The notes under the pieces were generated by a model. It was not told where the DNA came from, did not search any database, and saw only the letters and a program-made list of their open reading frames with translations. From positions 1 to 64,000 of the forward strand of contig JAGORO010000002.1 in assembly GCA_018062785.1 (NCBI GenBank): 64,000 bases of DNA. Reading direction: 5' to 3'. The translations under genes and the position numbers were made by a program. Positions within the stretch are counted from its first letter, which is position 1; each line of letters opens with the position of its first letter. Of the stretch, positions 48,813 through 57,738 are shown piece after piece. This DNA comes from Candidatus Saccharimonadota bacterium (GTDB lineage Bacteria > Patescibacteriota > Saccharimonadia > Saccharimonadales > UBA4665).

Positions 48813-50363
48813 TTATGGCCTAGTGAGTACTTCGCGCCAGCCCAGTATGTTGTAGGTGCCGGTTACTGGGTAGCTTGGTGGTGGTGCGTACAGCAAGTTG
48901 TAGTCATAGTTTGTAGCCGTACGCATAACACCAGAGACATACCATCCAGAAATTGGATCACGTACGTTGTATCCACATGCCCCACGACTATAGTTCCAGG
49001 TCCAGTTGAGCCTCGTGGCTACCGAGCCATAAAATACAAAATTCTGATTTGAGTCTTTCCATCCCCGAGTACAACTGCTTGTGCCTTCGTAATATTCTGC
49101 CCATTTTACCGAACCACTCTGAGCCAAAGCAGCAGCATCAACTTCAAACGTAAAAGCACCACTCAATGGTGGAGCATATGGTGCGATAATAACATCCTTT
49201 TCAGCTACAAGACCAATGGCATCACTGCCATTTTTTGTTCCATATTTTATATTATCTACGATAGTAATATTTGTACTATATGTTGTTGCCAACCTTCCAG
49301 ATGCAATTGTCACACGCCCACTGAATGTCGGATTTGAGCGCACCCATACATTATCTTCCACAAAGATAACTCCGTGTGATGGCACGGCAATATTACTCGC
49401 GACAAGCGTTTTCGAAATAGCCGATGTGTACGTAGATGCGGTATCATTTTCGCCGCTTACTCGATATAGGTTGTAGCTTCCGCCAGCATTAAGCTCAACT
49501 AAATACCCTTGATTAACACTGTAGCTTCCGCTTGAACTATATTGCGGTATATAAGCATTTGTACGCGTGGTGGGCGTGGTACTGCACGCCGTGGCATTCT
49601 GGGTGTTCAGGGCGATCTTCTTCATGCTGCAAAGTGCATTTGATATCTGGTTAAAGTCCACCGATGGTTTTGGAAAAAGCCAGTTGCTTTTATCTCGTGT
49701 ATTACAATTTGGTGACGTAACACGGCTATCACACCATACGCCGTTTTGCGTACCAGATACACCCCCGTTGTAGCTACTGCCTGGCAAATACGTGGCGTTC
49801 GCAGCACCAACCGTATCACTACTTGGTCCATCCATATGAATACCTCGATTGGAAAAGACTGGTCCGTTAGCAGACTCAGAATTCCCAAACCAAAACTCCT
49901 GGTCGGACACGAGGCCAAAACTTGCGAACGAAGCTGCACCAATTTGAGCTTCGATGGTCCGAGTTTTGTTAGAGCCATGTACTTTGCCTATCGAACGAAC
50001 AGTCGCGATCGTCGAACCGTTGCCCTGTGGCTTAATCCAGAGTGTGTAAGTGCCCGTATTTGTGGTGTCGATATCCTTATAGTCGTGTGTGTACGGACCG
50101 TACCCGAGCTTTGGGTCTGGAGTCGCCGGTGTATCCTGACCATCTTTGTAATCGTTACCGTTGTGTGCCATGTGCCATAAGTAGTAATTAATGCCCGCCT
50201 CGGCAATATTAAATGCCTGCTGGCTCCGTACGTTATTACCCACAACAAAGAAGTTATTTACCGTAACCATGAGTAAGACCGTAGAAAACATACCGATGAG
50301 TATGATGAACGCAAGAACTGAAGGCATGATATAGCCCTTTTCAGTATTCGGACTCGTCATCAT
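48813..50363 (-). CDS. PilX-like minor pilin-associated protein
   Basis: A 516-residue protein that starts with a short cytoplasmic tail and a membrane helix MPSVLAFIILIGMFSTVLLMVTVNNFF, followed by RSQQAFNIAEAGINYYLWHM, the pattern of PilX N-terminal domains (helix with AEAG). The remaining 440 residues are beta-rich, with several cysteines and aromatic repeats (for example WAEYYEGTSSCTRGWKDSNQNFVFYGS), and are probably extracellular. In this class PilX-type proteins prime pilus assembly and adhesion. Its start overlaps the end of the pilW-like gene by four bases. Confidence 0.85.
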   Translation of the reverse strand: MMTSPNTEKGYIMPSVLAFIILIGMFSTVLLMVTVNNFFVVGNNVRSQQAFNIAEAGINYYLWHMAHNGNDYKDGQDTPATPDPKLGYGPYTHDYKDIDTTNTGTYTLWIKPQGNGSTIATVRSIGKVHGSNKTRTIEAQIGAASFASFGLVSDQEFWFGNSESANGPVFSNRGIHMDGPSSDTVGAANATYLPGSSYNGGVSGTQNGVWCDSRVTSPNCNTRDKSNWLFPKPSVDFNQISNALCSMKKIALNTQNATACSTTPTTRTNAYIPQYSSSGSYSVNQGYLVELNAGGSYNLYRVSGENDTASTYTSAISKTLVASNIAVPSHGVIFVEDNVWVRSNPTFSGRVTIASGRLATTYSTNITIVDNIKYGTKNGSDAIGLVAEKDVIIAPYAPPLSGAFTFEVDAAALAQSGSVKWAEYYEGTSSCTRGWKDSNQNFVFYGSVATRLNWTWNYSRGACGYNVRDPISGWYVSGVMRTATNYDYNLLYAPPPSYPVTGTYNILGWREVLTRP

Positions 50364-50980
50364 AGATTTGTCTTTCTATTGCGCAATGTTACCTGTACAT
50401 TCTGCTGTTGATATGAGCCGCTGTAGGCATTTGATGAAAGCGTGACCTTGATACCCTTGATCGCTTGCAAATCGGAGACTGGTAGTGCCAAGGGCGTTCC
50501 GTTGGCACTCATATACGTGAAGAGGTCTGTGCCTGACACTTGGTGGTAATTCTCGATAATCACAAATGTTCGCTTTGAGGCGGTAAGGGGCGTTCCTGTC
50601 GGTGGGTTAGCCGACATTGGCGTAAGATCGGCGACCAGTTGTGTCGTGCCATTACTTGTACGCAAGTAATAGTGCAGTAACGATACGTAACTATCCGATG
50701 GATAAAAATATGAATATACCACCAGGTCATTGGCACTTGCACTAGTGATATCAGTAGCGCCGCGTAGCACCATGCCGATACGATTTGCCTGTGAATTCAG
50801 TGTTACCGCTGTCGTACCATTGGTTTGAAGGCGCAGAAAGCTAAACAAGGTTGAGCGAAATAATACCATAAATGTCGTAGCTGCGAGCGCGACAAGAATA
50901 GTAGTAATGAGCATCTCAAGGAGCGTAAAGCCAGCCTGCTTGGTCTCGTTTTGGCTCGGATGCACGCTACGGAGCAACAT
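50360..50980 (-). CDS. PilW/GspJ-like minor prepilin
   Basis: A 206-residue prepilin. The leader ends in QAG before FTLLEMLITTILVALAATTFMVLF (class III signal with Glu5). The rest is the beta-rich GspJ/PilW-type domain (NSQANRIGMVLRGATDIT, then SDLQAIKGIKVTLSSNAYSGSYQQQNVQVTLRNRK), typical for minor pilins at the tip. It sits between the pilV-like and pilX-like genes with overlaps on both sides, so all three are one operon. Confidence 0.88.
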   Translation of the reverse strand: MLLRSVHPSQNETKQAGFTLLEMLITTILVALAATTFMVLFRSTLFSFLRLQTNGTTAVTLNSQANRIGMVLRGATDITSASANDLVVYSYFYPSDSYVSLLHYYLRTSNGTTQLVADLTPMSANPPTGTPLTASKRTFVIIENYHQVSGTDLFTYMSANGTPLALPVSDLQAIKGIKVTLSSNAYSGSYQQQNVQVTLRNRKTNL

Positions 50981-52493
50981 TAAAGCCTCCGAGTGGCGTC
51001 GTAGGTAGCGTTAGGCTACCAGAGCCATTACTGACAGTTAGTTGCATGGTACCGACCGTGGCTCCAGTTAGATCAAACATACACTTGATTTGGGTCGCGT
51101 CAGAGGTGCAGGCTGTGCCGTTATACGAGGCTGCGCCCTTTGTTAGAGCAAGTGATGCACCCGAAAGGTTTGTTCCTTTCAGCGTTAGCGAAACAGCAGA
51201 TATATTTGGCGTTGAAGCCAACCCAATCTCATAGGGGCTCATCGTAAATACCCTCGGAAAACTTGCGTTCGTGGTCATAATGAGACGAACTTTTTGTATA
51301 TAATTCGTGCCGTTGTGACTATATGGTGCCGGCGCAGGACTTCCAGTCGGAGAAGTTGGTACTGCAATTGGCAGCAGCGAGTTCACGCCACTATACGGTA
51401 CGGCCGCGGCTAGGTAATACCCCCCACAGCTCGAAGCACCAGTATCTCCACAAAATATATACCCGCCGACTGGCACAAGATTTGAAAATGCTGCCAAGCC
51501 CTGCGCATCGGTCGTTGGCCGTGTATCACTGGGTGTAAGGTTATCAAAATAGTAAGCTGAGTCATTTGTATCGGTATATTTCTTGTACCCCCCTTTTGCA
51601 TACACCTTAACACCTGCTATGGGGCTCCCTGCTGTGTCGACCGTCTCAGTAAGCAGGCTATTGCTCGTCATTGGAGCAATGCGAAGCGTCACGGAAGATG
51701 GCTGTTGCGATAGTATTTTTTGGCTTTGATACACTGGCTGAAGCGACCCGCTAACACCGATCGTCTGTAACGACGAGAAGCCCGGCTTCGTGGCAGAAAC
51801 GACGTAGTCATTTCCCGAGTCGGGTGGCAGGTTGTAGAATATCGCCACACCATTACCATCGGTACTATCACTTAGGTTTGCCTGAGGCACAATGGTCGTG
51901 TTCGTAACAGCTACCGATGCGCCGCTAACGGGTGCGCCGCTTTCGTCGATAACAGTCACAAATAATGCCCCTGTTGCACTTGCAGATTCAGCTACACGAG
52001 CTGTGATTTGCGTATCAACATTTGCTAAGCGTCGGCCATTACGATCAGTAGTCTTGACGTGGGCAACTTTGTAATCAGCTGGGTTTTGATCTGTTGCCGG
52101 CGCGCTCGTAGGTGCCGGATAGTTTCGGCAATACGTCTGCTTTGCTGCCAGGTTTGGATAGTTACCACACCCGTCATATGCATCATCGATGTAGCTAATT
52201 CTAGTTGTCGTGGTGTATGTTACGCCATTAATTTTATCCGTGCGTGTACTAGGCAGTAAATTGGTCGCATAAATATCGCCCCCTTGCACCGCTAAGCTAT
52301 CGTACGGCAAGGAGCGCAAGTACTCAAGCTGGGCGGTCGCGAGGTTTAGCGCGACGGCTCTCCGCCGGCTAATAACCATGCTGTTTGTTAGTGCATGAAA
52401 CAGCGTAAATAGGCTAACCGCGATCATTCCTATCACAAAGAGCGCGACCAGCAGCTCGATAATCGTCACCCCACCCTGTTTTTTGCCGTCCAT
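50967..52493 (-). CDS. PilV-like large minor prepilin with carboxypeptidase-like domains
   Basis: A 508-residue prepilin, far longer than ordinary PilV or GspI proteins. The leader MDGKKQGG precedes VTIIELLVALFVIGMIAVSLF, and AVALNLATAQLEYLRSLPYDSL is typical of PilV. After residue 160 come two carboxypeptidase-regulatory-like beta domains (GALFVTVIDESGAPVSGASVAVTN, then VDTAGSPIAGVKVYAKGG) and a C-terminal IPT/TIG-like domain (from FTMSPYEIGLAS). The long exposed part may be a tip adhesin. A TATACT box lies 11 bases before the ATG. It heads the leftward minor pilin operon. Confidence 0.86.
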   Translation of the reverse strand: MDGKKQGGVTIIELLVALFVIGMIAVSLFTLFHALTNSMVISRRRAVALNLATAQLEYLRSLPYDSLAVQGGDIYATNLLPSTRTDKINGVTYTTTTRISYIDDAYDGCGNYPNLAAKQTYCRNYPAPTSAPATDQNPADYKVAHVKTTDRNGRRLANVDTQITARVAESASATGALFVTVIDESGAPVSGASVAVTNTTIVPQANLSDSTDGNGVAIFYNLPPDSGNDYVVSATKPGFSSLQTIGVSGSLQPVYQSQKILSQQPSSVTLRIAPMTSNSLLTETVDTAGSPIAGVKVYAKGGYKKYTDTNDSAYYFDNLTPSDTRPTTDAQGLAAFSNLVPVGGYIFCGDTGASSCGGYYLAAAVPYSGVNSLLPIAVPTSPTGSPAPAPYSHNGTNYIQKVRLIMTTNASFPRVFTMSPYEIGLASTPNISAVSLTLKGTNLSGASLALTKGAASYNGTACTSDATQIKCMFDLTGATVGTMQLTVSNGSGSLTLPTTPLGGFNVAP

Positions 52494-52504
52494 ATCTGTT
52501 GTTT

Positions 52505-52510
52505 AGTATA
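52505..52510 (-). promoter_or_regulatory. -10 box of the minor pilin operon
   Basis: TATACT on the minus strand, 11 bases before the ATG at 52493. It is divergent from the pilM promoter. Confidence 0.6.
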
Positions 52511-52542
52511 CTATAAAACGCTTATATTTACTCCTTTCGTGC

Positions 52543-52548
52543 TATAAT
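52543..52548 (+). promoter_or_regulatory. -10 box of the pilMNO operon
   Basis: TATAAT, about 40 bases before the proposed pilM start. No clear -35 hexamer is seen. Confidence 0.6.
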
Positions 52549-52589
52549 CTACCTAGTGTTAGTTATGCTTAGATGGGCAGCATGAACCA

Positions 52590-53669
52590 GTGAAACAGAC
52601 AAACGAACTTACTTACTTTTTTGAAGATAAACCACTCTTTGCTATCGATATCGGCAGCTCGACGATACGTCTTGTGCAGCTCCTGCCAAAAAAAGGAGGT
52701 AAGTGGCGTGTCGTTGGATATGGTCAAACCAAATTTGATCCCGAAGCCATCGTCGAAGGTGCCGTCGTAAAACATGAAGAAATTGCTCAAGCAATTAAGA
52801 CGCTGTTCGAGACAGAGCTAGTTGGCGAAATCACAACCGACCGAGTCGCCATGTCACTTCCAGTTGCACGGGCGTTTACTCGTATTATCGAAATGCCCCA
52901 GATGACCAAAGCAGAATTTGACGAAGCCGTCCAAAACGAAGCCGAGCAATACATTCCAGCCTCACTCGATTCGCTACATATCGACTATACCGTGATATCC
53001 GGCACCGATAACCGAAAGATCGTTCAGATAGTTGCCATCCCTAAACGCATCGTAGAGTCATACATGATACTGGCAGAATTACTCGGACTAACCCCTGTTC
53101 TTCTCCAGACTACGAATACCGCCGATGCCCACATCTTTTCCAAAGATTCTCAAAGCGACCTGCCTAGTGTTTTGGTAGACTTCGGTAGCGATAGTACAGA
53201 TATTACTGTTTACGACAAAGGTCCTATCGTTAGTGGTACGGTGCCGAGTGGCGGCGAACAGTTGACAGAGTTCATCCAGAAGGCTCTCGACCTAACACCA
53301 CGAGAGGCGATGATCGTCAAAGCCCGCTATGGGCTTTCGTACAGCAAAAAGCAGCGCCAACTAGATACCGCCTTATCACCAACACTTTCACTCATCACGC
53401 GCGAAATAAAACGAACTATGCGCTATTACGAAGAGCGTTCTACGGAAAAGCAAACCATTTCGCAGATAGTTATCTTAGGTGGTGGAGCAAACATGCCGGG
53501 GCTCCCCGAGTACTATACAAACTCTCTAAGATTGCCTGTACGCGCATTTGACCCAAGCATATTTTTGGACTTTGGGCACTTGCAACCCTTCCCTGAAAAT
53601 GATCGCATGTCATATGTAACATGCGTAGGCCTAGCTATGCACAATCCGGAGGAAATATTCAATGATTAA
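52590..53669 (+). CDS. pilM: Type IV pilus assembly protein PilM
   Basis: A 359-residue actin-like cytoplasmic ATPase that binds the PilN N-terminus. Family motifs are FAIDIGSSTIRLVQL (phosphate 1), SLPVARAFTRIIEMPQM, SVLVDFGSDSTDITVYDKGPIV (phosphate 2) and IVILGGGANMPGLPEYY (adenosine). The start is taken as the GTG at 52590, which keeps the usual short N-terminus; no strong ribosome site is seen, so this is uncertain. It overlaps pilN by eight bases. Confidence 0.94.
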   Translation: MKQTNELTYFFEDKPLFAIDIGSSTIRLVQLLPKKGGKWRVVGYGQTKFDPEAIVEGAVVKHEEIAQAIKTLFETELVGEITTDRVAMSLPVARAFTRIIEMPQMTKAEFDEAVQNEAEQYIPASLDSLHIDYTVISGTDNRKIVQIVAIPKRIVESYMILAELLGLTPVLLQTTNTADAHIFSKDSQSDLPSVLVDFGSDSTDITVYDKGPIVSGTVPSGGEQLTEFIQKALDLTPREAMIVKARYGLSYSKKQRQLDTALSPTLSLITREIKRTMRYYEERSTEKQTISQIVILGGGANMPGLPEYYTNSLRLPVRAFDPSIFLDFGHLQPFPENDRMSYVTCVGLAMHNPEEIFND

Positions 53670-54276
53670 CCTCCTGCCAAAGCCAATCCGACACAGCTAC
53701 AGTTACGCTAGGCGCAACCGACACATTCTTCGTTGGGTTGTCGTACTTTTAGCCGGAATTTTAGGTGCTATACTGCTCACTGCATTTGGGTATCTCTACC
53801 TACACCAACTTAGTAACAACTACGCACGCCAGGTGGAGACTACAAAGAAGCAGCTCGAGAAGCAAGACCTCAAGAAAGTAAATGCCAAGATAAAAGATAT
53901 GTCTAACAATCTTGAGCTTGCCACTCAAGTACTCTCGAAACAAATACTATTCTCTGAGCTTTTAGAAAAACTAGGGAGCAGGCTGCCACCAAACACAGTT
54001 CTTTCTGGATTATCTGTCTCTGAGGCACAAGGTGCCTTGGATATATCTGCCAAGACCAAGGACTATGATGATGCCACACAAATATTAGTAAATCTTCGTT
54101 CGAAAGATAATGGCATCTTTAGTGCTGTTGATATTGTCAGCACATCATGTACAACGAGCTCCGATAACTACCCCTGTACCGTGACACTTCGCGCTCTCTT
54201 TGCCCCTGATAGCAAATTTGCCCTATCCAACAAGGCAGCTACTCCTAGTAAAGCTACCAAGGACTCCAAGCCATGA
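53662..54276 (+). CDS. pilN: Type IV pilus assembly protein PilN
   Basis: A 204-residue inner-membrane protein. It starts with the family signature MINLLPKPIR, which binds PilM, then a membrane helix WVVVLLAGILGAILLTAFGYLYL (about 25-47), a coiled coil (about 50-95) and a small alpha/beta domain (NTVLSGLSVSEAQGALDISAKTKDYDDATQILVNLRS). It overlaps pilM and pilO at its ends. Confidence 0.93.
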   Translation: MINLLPKPIRHSYSYARRNRHILRWVVVLLAGILGAILLTAFGYLYLHQLSNNYARQVETTKKQLEKQDLKKVNAKIKDMSNNLELATQVLSKQILFSELLEKLGSRLPPNTVLSGLSVSEAQGALDISAKTKDYDDATQILVNLRSKDNGIFSAVDIVSTSCTTSSDNYPCTVTLRALFAPDSKFALSNKAATPSKATKDSKP

Positions 54277-54881
54277 CGCCACGCAAGCTCTACTACATCT
54301 TGGTAGCGGTATTGTTCCTATCGGGGCTTGGACTCCTTTTCGTCGGGCACTTTGCAAATAAGATACTCACCTCCAAAGCGACTACCTTAAGCAGACTAAA
54401 GGCCGAGGCCGAGAACCAGAATCAGCTACAAGTTTCCCTCTCGCGAAACAAACGAGAGCTGCGAAAATACGATGAACTCAATAAGATCGCTCTCGCAATT
54501 GTTCCACAGGAAAAGGACCAAGCTGCCACCATTAGTGAGATAAATCGCTTGGCGAGTCAAAGTGGCATACCAAAACTTAGTTCCATCACCTTCCCTGCAT
54601 CTTCTCTTGGTGGGGCCAGCGCAACCACAAGCACCGTGAGTTCGAACAGGCTCTCCCAAGTTACTCCTGTAAAAGGTCTGAGCGGTGTGTATCTACTGCC
54701 AATCACCGTAACCCTAAACAGCTCCGACCCCGTTTCTTACGATCAGTTCATTTCCTTTCTTCGCAAGCTTGAGCAGAATCGCCGAACCGCCCAAGTTAGT
54801 AGCGTCACCATCCAGCCAAACCAAAGCGACCCCAACAAATTATCCTTCACAGTAATCATAAACAAGTACGTAAAGCTATAA
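54273..54881 (+). CDS. pilO: Type IV pilus assembly protein PilO-like
   Basis: A 202-residue protein with an N-terminal membrane helix (LYYILVAVLFLSGLGLLFVGHFA), a coiled coil (about 28-75) and an alpha/beta domain with INRLASQSGIPKLSSITFP and PVSYDQFISFLRKLEQNRRTAQVSSVTIQP, the typical PilO layout. It partners PilN in the alignment complex. The gene overlaps pilN by four bases. Confidence 0.88.
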   Translation: MTPRKLYYILVAVLFLSGLGLLFVGHFANKILTSKATTLSRLKAEAENQNQLQVSLSRNKRELRKYDELNKIALAIVPQEKDQAATISEINRLASQSGIPKLSSITFPASSLGGASATTSTVSSNRLSQVTPVKGLSGVYLLPITVTLNSSDPVSYDQFISFLRKLEQNRRTAQVSSVTIQPNQSDPNKLSFTVIINKYVKL

Positions 54882-54883
54882 CT

Positions 54884-55189
54884 ATGAATCTATCTCTCGA
54901 CCAAGAATCCATCCGCAAACAACTTCGACAACTCGAAGCTATTTTCAATACGTATAAAGCCATTCTGCTATTTTTAGCTCTCGCATTGCTCTATGGGTTT
55001 ATCACCTTGCGCATTAGTCTCCTGAGTAATATCCAGCCTTCTCAGACAGAGATAGCAAATGTTCAGAAAGCAGCAAAGCCAAAGGTCATCCCTCCAAAAA
55101 CAATCGAGAAGCTAAAAGCCCTCGAGGGCAGTAATGATCGTACGCAATCAATCTTTAACGAAGCACGCAGCAACCCGTTCAAGGAATAG
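54884..55189 (+). CDS. Small pilus-operon membrane protein in the PilP position
   Basis: A 101-residue protein: cytoplasmic helix (1-22), membrane helix AILLFLALALLYGFITLRISLL (about 26-47) and a short outer tail ending SIFNEARSNPFKE. It follows pilO by two bases. In Gram-negative bacteria this place is held by PilP, a lipoprotein that contacts the outer-membrane secretin. Here there is no lipobox and the protein is shorter, in line with a single-membrane cell. The role is inferred from position. Confidence 0.75.
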   Translation: MNLSLDQESIRKQLRQLEAIFNTYKAILLFLALALLYGFITLRISLLSNIQPSQTEIANVQKAAKPKVIPPKTIEKLKALEGSNDRTQSIFNEARSNPFKE

Positions 55190-55225
55190 TCTCTACTCTA
55201 AAACCCATACGAGAATACGGGTGTC

Positions 55226-55948
55226 TTACTTTTCTCGCGGCACTTGCTGCTGGTACTGCTCTTTTGCTCGTTTGAACTCTAGAAACTCTTGGTACTCTTC
55301 TGGGGTAATTGTCTGTGTGTTTGGGGGTGTTTGTGGCGCATACTGTGTTACCTGCCCCCCGACATACTGGTGAGACTGGTTCCCTATGTTTGATGGCAAT
55401 CGCCCAGCCTCAAGTGCCGCAATAAAGTTTTCATGCGCCTCGATGATCACCTTGGTGACGTGGTCTGGGTTTGAAACTGACGGAAACGTGTAATTTTTTT
55501 GCTCGCCGGGTGTTTCGACTGTAATCTGCCCGAACCCTAAAATACTTCCGAAAAAATCTTTGCGTACCGTCACATCAGCCACATGCTGCAAGCTTAGCTG
55601 CGATAACTTGCTTCCAAATGGACTAGGCTGCAAAATTTGCATAAGCGATTCATTCGTCACCACCATCTGCTCTTGCATGCGTAGCCAAACAGGCACAAAG
55701 GTAACCACTAGTACTAAGGTGCTGATCGCCACGCCACCGGCTACAAATGATGCCCGCGCAGCATCGCTCGCTCCCGATGCGTACATAACGGTCAGGGCCA
55801 GTACAATCAGAATAACGACAAACCCTACGAACCAAATCTTAAAATACGTAAACCAGTGGTGTCGATACACACCAAGAACCGTCTCATCGTCGTTGATAGG
55901 CAATCGCTTGTGAAATTCTGCCTGTTGCTGTGGTGTTAGGTTCTCCAT
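55226..55948 (-). CDS. Membrane protein with bacterial PH domain
   Basis: A 240-residue protein with two membrane helices (about 38-58, IWFVGFVVILIVLALTVMY, and 68-90) followed by a bacterial PH-like domain (VTNESLMQILQPSPFGSKLSQLSLQHVADVTVRKDFFGSILGFGQITVETPGEQKNYTFPSV). A Gln/Pro-rich tail follows. Related YdbS/YdbT-type proteins are of unclear function. It lies 11 bases behind ruvB and is probably cotranscribed. Confidence 0.82.
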   Translation of the reverse strand: MENLTPQQQAEFHKRLPINDDETVLGVYRHHWFTYFKIWFVGFVVILIVLALTVMYASGASDAARASFVAGGVAISTLVLVVTFVPVWLRMQEQMVVTNESLMQILQPSPFGSKLSQLSLQHVADVTVRKDFFGSILGFGQITVETPGEQKNYTFPSVSNPDHVTKVIIEAHENFIAALEAGRLPSNIGNQSHQYVGGQVTQYAPQTPPNTQTITPEEYQEFLEFKRAKEQYQQQVPREK

Positions 55949-55959
55949 GGTTGTTGGTA

Positions 55960-56994
55960 TTATACCAGCTTCGCCTGCCCGTCATCATGCTTCGGTGAAT
56001 CTCGCCTTAGGTGCCTGTACGCTTTCGGGAGCACTCGACGACCTCGAGGTGTTCGCTCGATAAACCCAAGTTGGAGCAGATACGGCTCGTAAAAATCTTC
56101 GATTGTCGTCGCTTCATCCCCAGTCAGTGCCGCAATCGTCATGAGCCCTACCGGCCGATCTCCATACGTGTCGATGATGCTACTCAACAAGTTCCTATCG
56201 GCCGGATCGAGGCCAAGCTCATCGATCTCCAGCAGTTCTAACGCACTATGCGTCACAGCCGTATCGATGATACCATCGCCATTTACATCCGCGTAATCTC
56301 GAACTCGCTTGAGTAAACGGTTGGCGATCCGTGGTGTCAAGCGTGCACGCGTAGCCAATGAACTCGCCGAATTTTCATCAATTTTGGCTTCTAGTATGGC
56401 CGCCGACCGACGAATAATCGCCGCAATTTCTTCTGGAGTATAAAATTCCAGTCGGTAAATATGCCCGAATCTATCACGCAGTGGTGCGGCCAAACTACCC
56501 GTCCGCGTCGTTGCTCCAATCACAGTAAACTTGGGTAGATCAAGCCGCACACTACGTGCAGCCGGCCCCTTACCAATTACAATGTCTAGTTTGTAATCCT
56601 CCATGGCACTATACAAAATCTCTTCGACAGCGCGGCTCAGGCGATGAATCTCATCAATAAACAGAATGTCACCATCGGCGAGGTTTGTGAGTATACTTGC
56701 CAAATCACCAGCCCGCTCTATGGCCGGTCCGGAAGTGATTCGGATGTTTTTGCCCATTTCGTTGGCGATAACCGTTGCCATGGTTGTCTTGCCTAGTCCC
56801 GGCGGACCATACAAAAGCACATGATCAATAGGCTCGCTGCGTTTTTTGGCTGCATCAATAGCAAGCTGCAAATTTTTCTTGAGCCGCTCCTGGCCAATGT
56901 ACTCCCCAAAGCTTTGCGGCCGCAGCGTAACCTCAATGACCTGCTCTTCGCTATCATCATCCGGACTCGTATCGACAATTCGCTCTATAGCCAT
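55960..56994 (-). CDS. ruvB: Holliday junction helicase RuvB
   Basis: A 344-residue AAA+ motor of branch migration. The order is typical: [22 protein letters not shown], Walker [12 protein letters not shown], Walker [11 protein letters not shown], sensor 1 [10 protein letters not shown], arginine finger region APLRDRFG, and the C-terminal winged helix with [24 protein letters not shown]. The length is normal. RuvA and RuvC are encoded within 4 kb on the same strand. Confidence 0.97.
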   Translation of the reverse strand: MAIERIVDTSPDDDSEEQVIEVTLRPQSFGEYIGQERLKKNLQLAIDAAKKRSEPIDHVLLYGPPGLGKTTMATVIANEMGKNIRITSGPAIERAGDLASILTNLADGDILFIDEIHRLSRAVEEILYSAMEDYKLDIVIGKGPAARSVRLDLPKFTVIGATTRTGSLAAPLRDRFGHIYRLEFYTPEEIAAIIRRSAAILEAKIDENSASSLATRARLTPRIANRLLKRVRDYADVNGDGIIDTAVTHSALELLEIDELGLDPADRNLLSSIIDTYGDRPVGLMTIAALTGDEATTIEDFYEPYLLQLGFIERTPRGRRVLPKAYRHLRRDSPKHDDGQAKLV

Positions 56995-57014
56995 ATGGAT
57001 ACATTATGCCACAG

Positions 57015-57556
57015 TTACAGTTTTCGTATGCCCTCTTCATGTGGGATTCCTAAGTCTTTTGCGTGCTGTATGGCCGTTACGGCCCCAATCCCAACGGCGA
57101 GCAGCCCGGTAAACTTTGTGGCTTTTTGGTTGCCCGTGGCTGCAACTACTGCAAAGAGTGCGGAGCTAAGATTTGCAGCACGTTGCCAATTTTGCCTTTT
57201 GGTTACCTCGCCTGTACGCAGTAGGTGCGTTGCATTCATCGCCCCGACGATACCTGCCCGCGCCGATAATGCGAGGATATATCGTATCGTTTGCGGATAT
57301 GATTTTGCAATTTGGTTCATAAGACAAAACTGCGATGCATGATCAATAATGCCGTCGGCTACTCTTCGTACGGAAGTCTCTTCGCCCCCCCCCCTATATG
57401 GCGCATAATCATACCATCAGCTACGTCTGCGGCTATAAACATACTCATGGGTAGCAGTATAGATTCTTGTTTTTTAACACGCTCGGCCATCTCCATAGCC
57501 AACAGATATCTGGGCGTAGTGATGGCTAGCCCAAGTAACTCATGTTCATAGCTCAT
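57015..57556 (-). pseudogene. CDP-alcohol phosphatidyltransferase-like gene, out of frame at a poly-G tract
   Basis: Two frames join into one sensible protein of about 180 residues if a G10 tract (57385-57394 on the minus strand) has 11 or 8 G residues. The first part starts MSYEHELLGL at 57556 and runs to DVADGMIMRHIGGG; the second continues GEETSVRRVADGIIDHA into the 101-residue frame that ends at 57015. The joined sequence resembles the CDP-alcohol phosphatidyltransferase motif D-x2-DG-x2-xR ... D-x3-D, in a divergent form, with about four membrane helices. As sequenced the gene stops soon after the tract. This can be a phase-variable OFF state, a true pseudogene or a sequencing error. Confidence 0.6.
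57385..57394. repeat. Homopolymer C10/G10 tract inside a coding region
   Basis: Ten C residues on the plus strand, ten G on the coding strand. A change to 11 or 8 restores one frame across 57015-57556. Such tracts are typical contingency sites and also typical sites of sequencing error. Confidence 0.9.
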
Positions 57557-57672
57557 AGCTCATAGCTCATAGCTCATAGCTCATAGCTCATAGCTCATAG
57601 CTCATAGCTCATAGCTCATAGCTCATAGCTCATAGCTCATAGCTCATAGCTCATAGCTCATAGCTCATAGCT
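57547..57672. repeat. Tandem heptamer array, 18 copies of CATAGCT
   Basis: A perfect array of 18 units of seven bases, at the 5' end of the CDP-alcohol phosphatidyltransferase-like gene. On the coding strand every unit has an ATG (ATGAGCT), and the proposed start codon lies at the array edge. Copy-number changes would alter promoter spacing and reading frame. Confidence 0.95.
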
Positions 57673-57738
57673 GTGAGTGTATCGTGCGGTGAATTTTTGT
57701 GCAAGCACAAGCAGCATGCTATATGTTGTCGTAGCGCC

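Noticed and set aside
57547-57672. CRISPR-like array
   Set aside because: The units are seven bases without spacers, so this is a simple tandem repeat. No cas gene is present; the Cas4-like half of the DUF2779 protein alone is not evidence for CRISPR.
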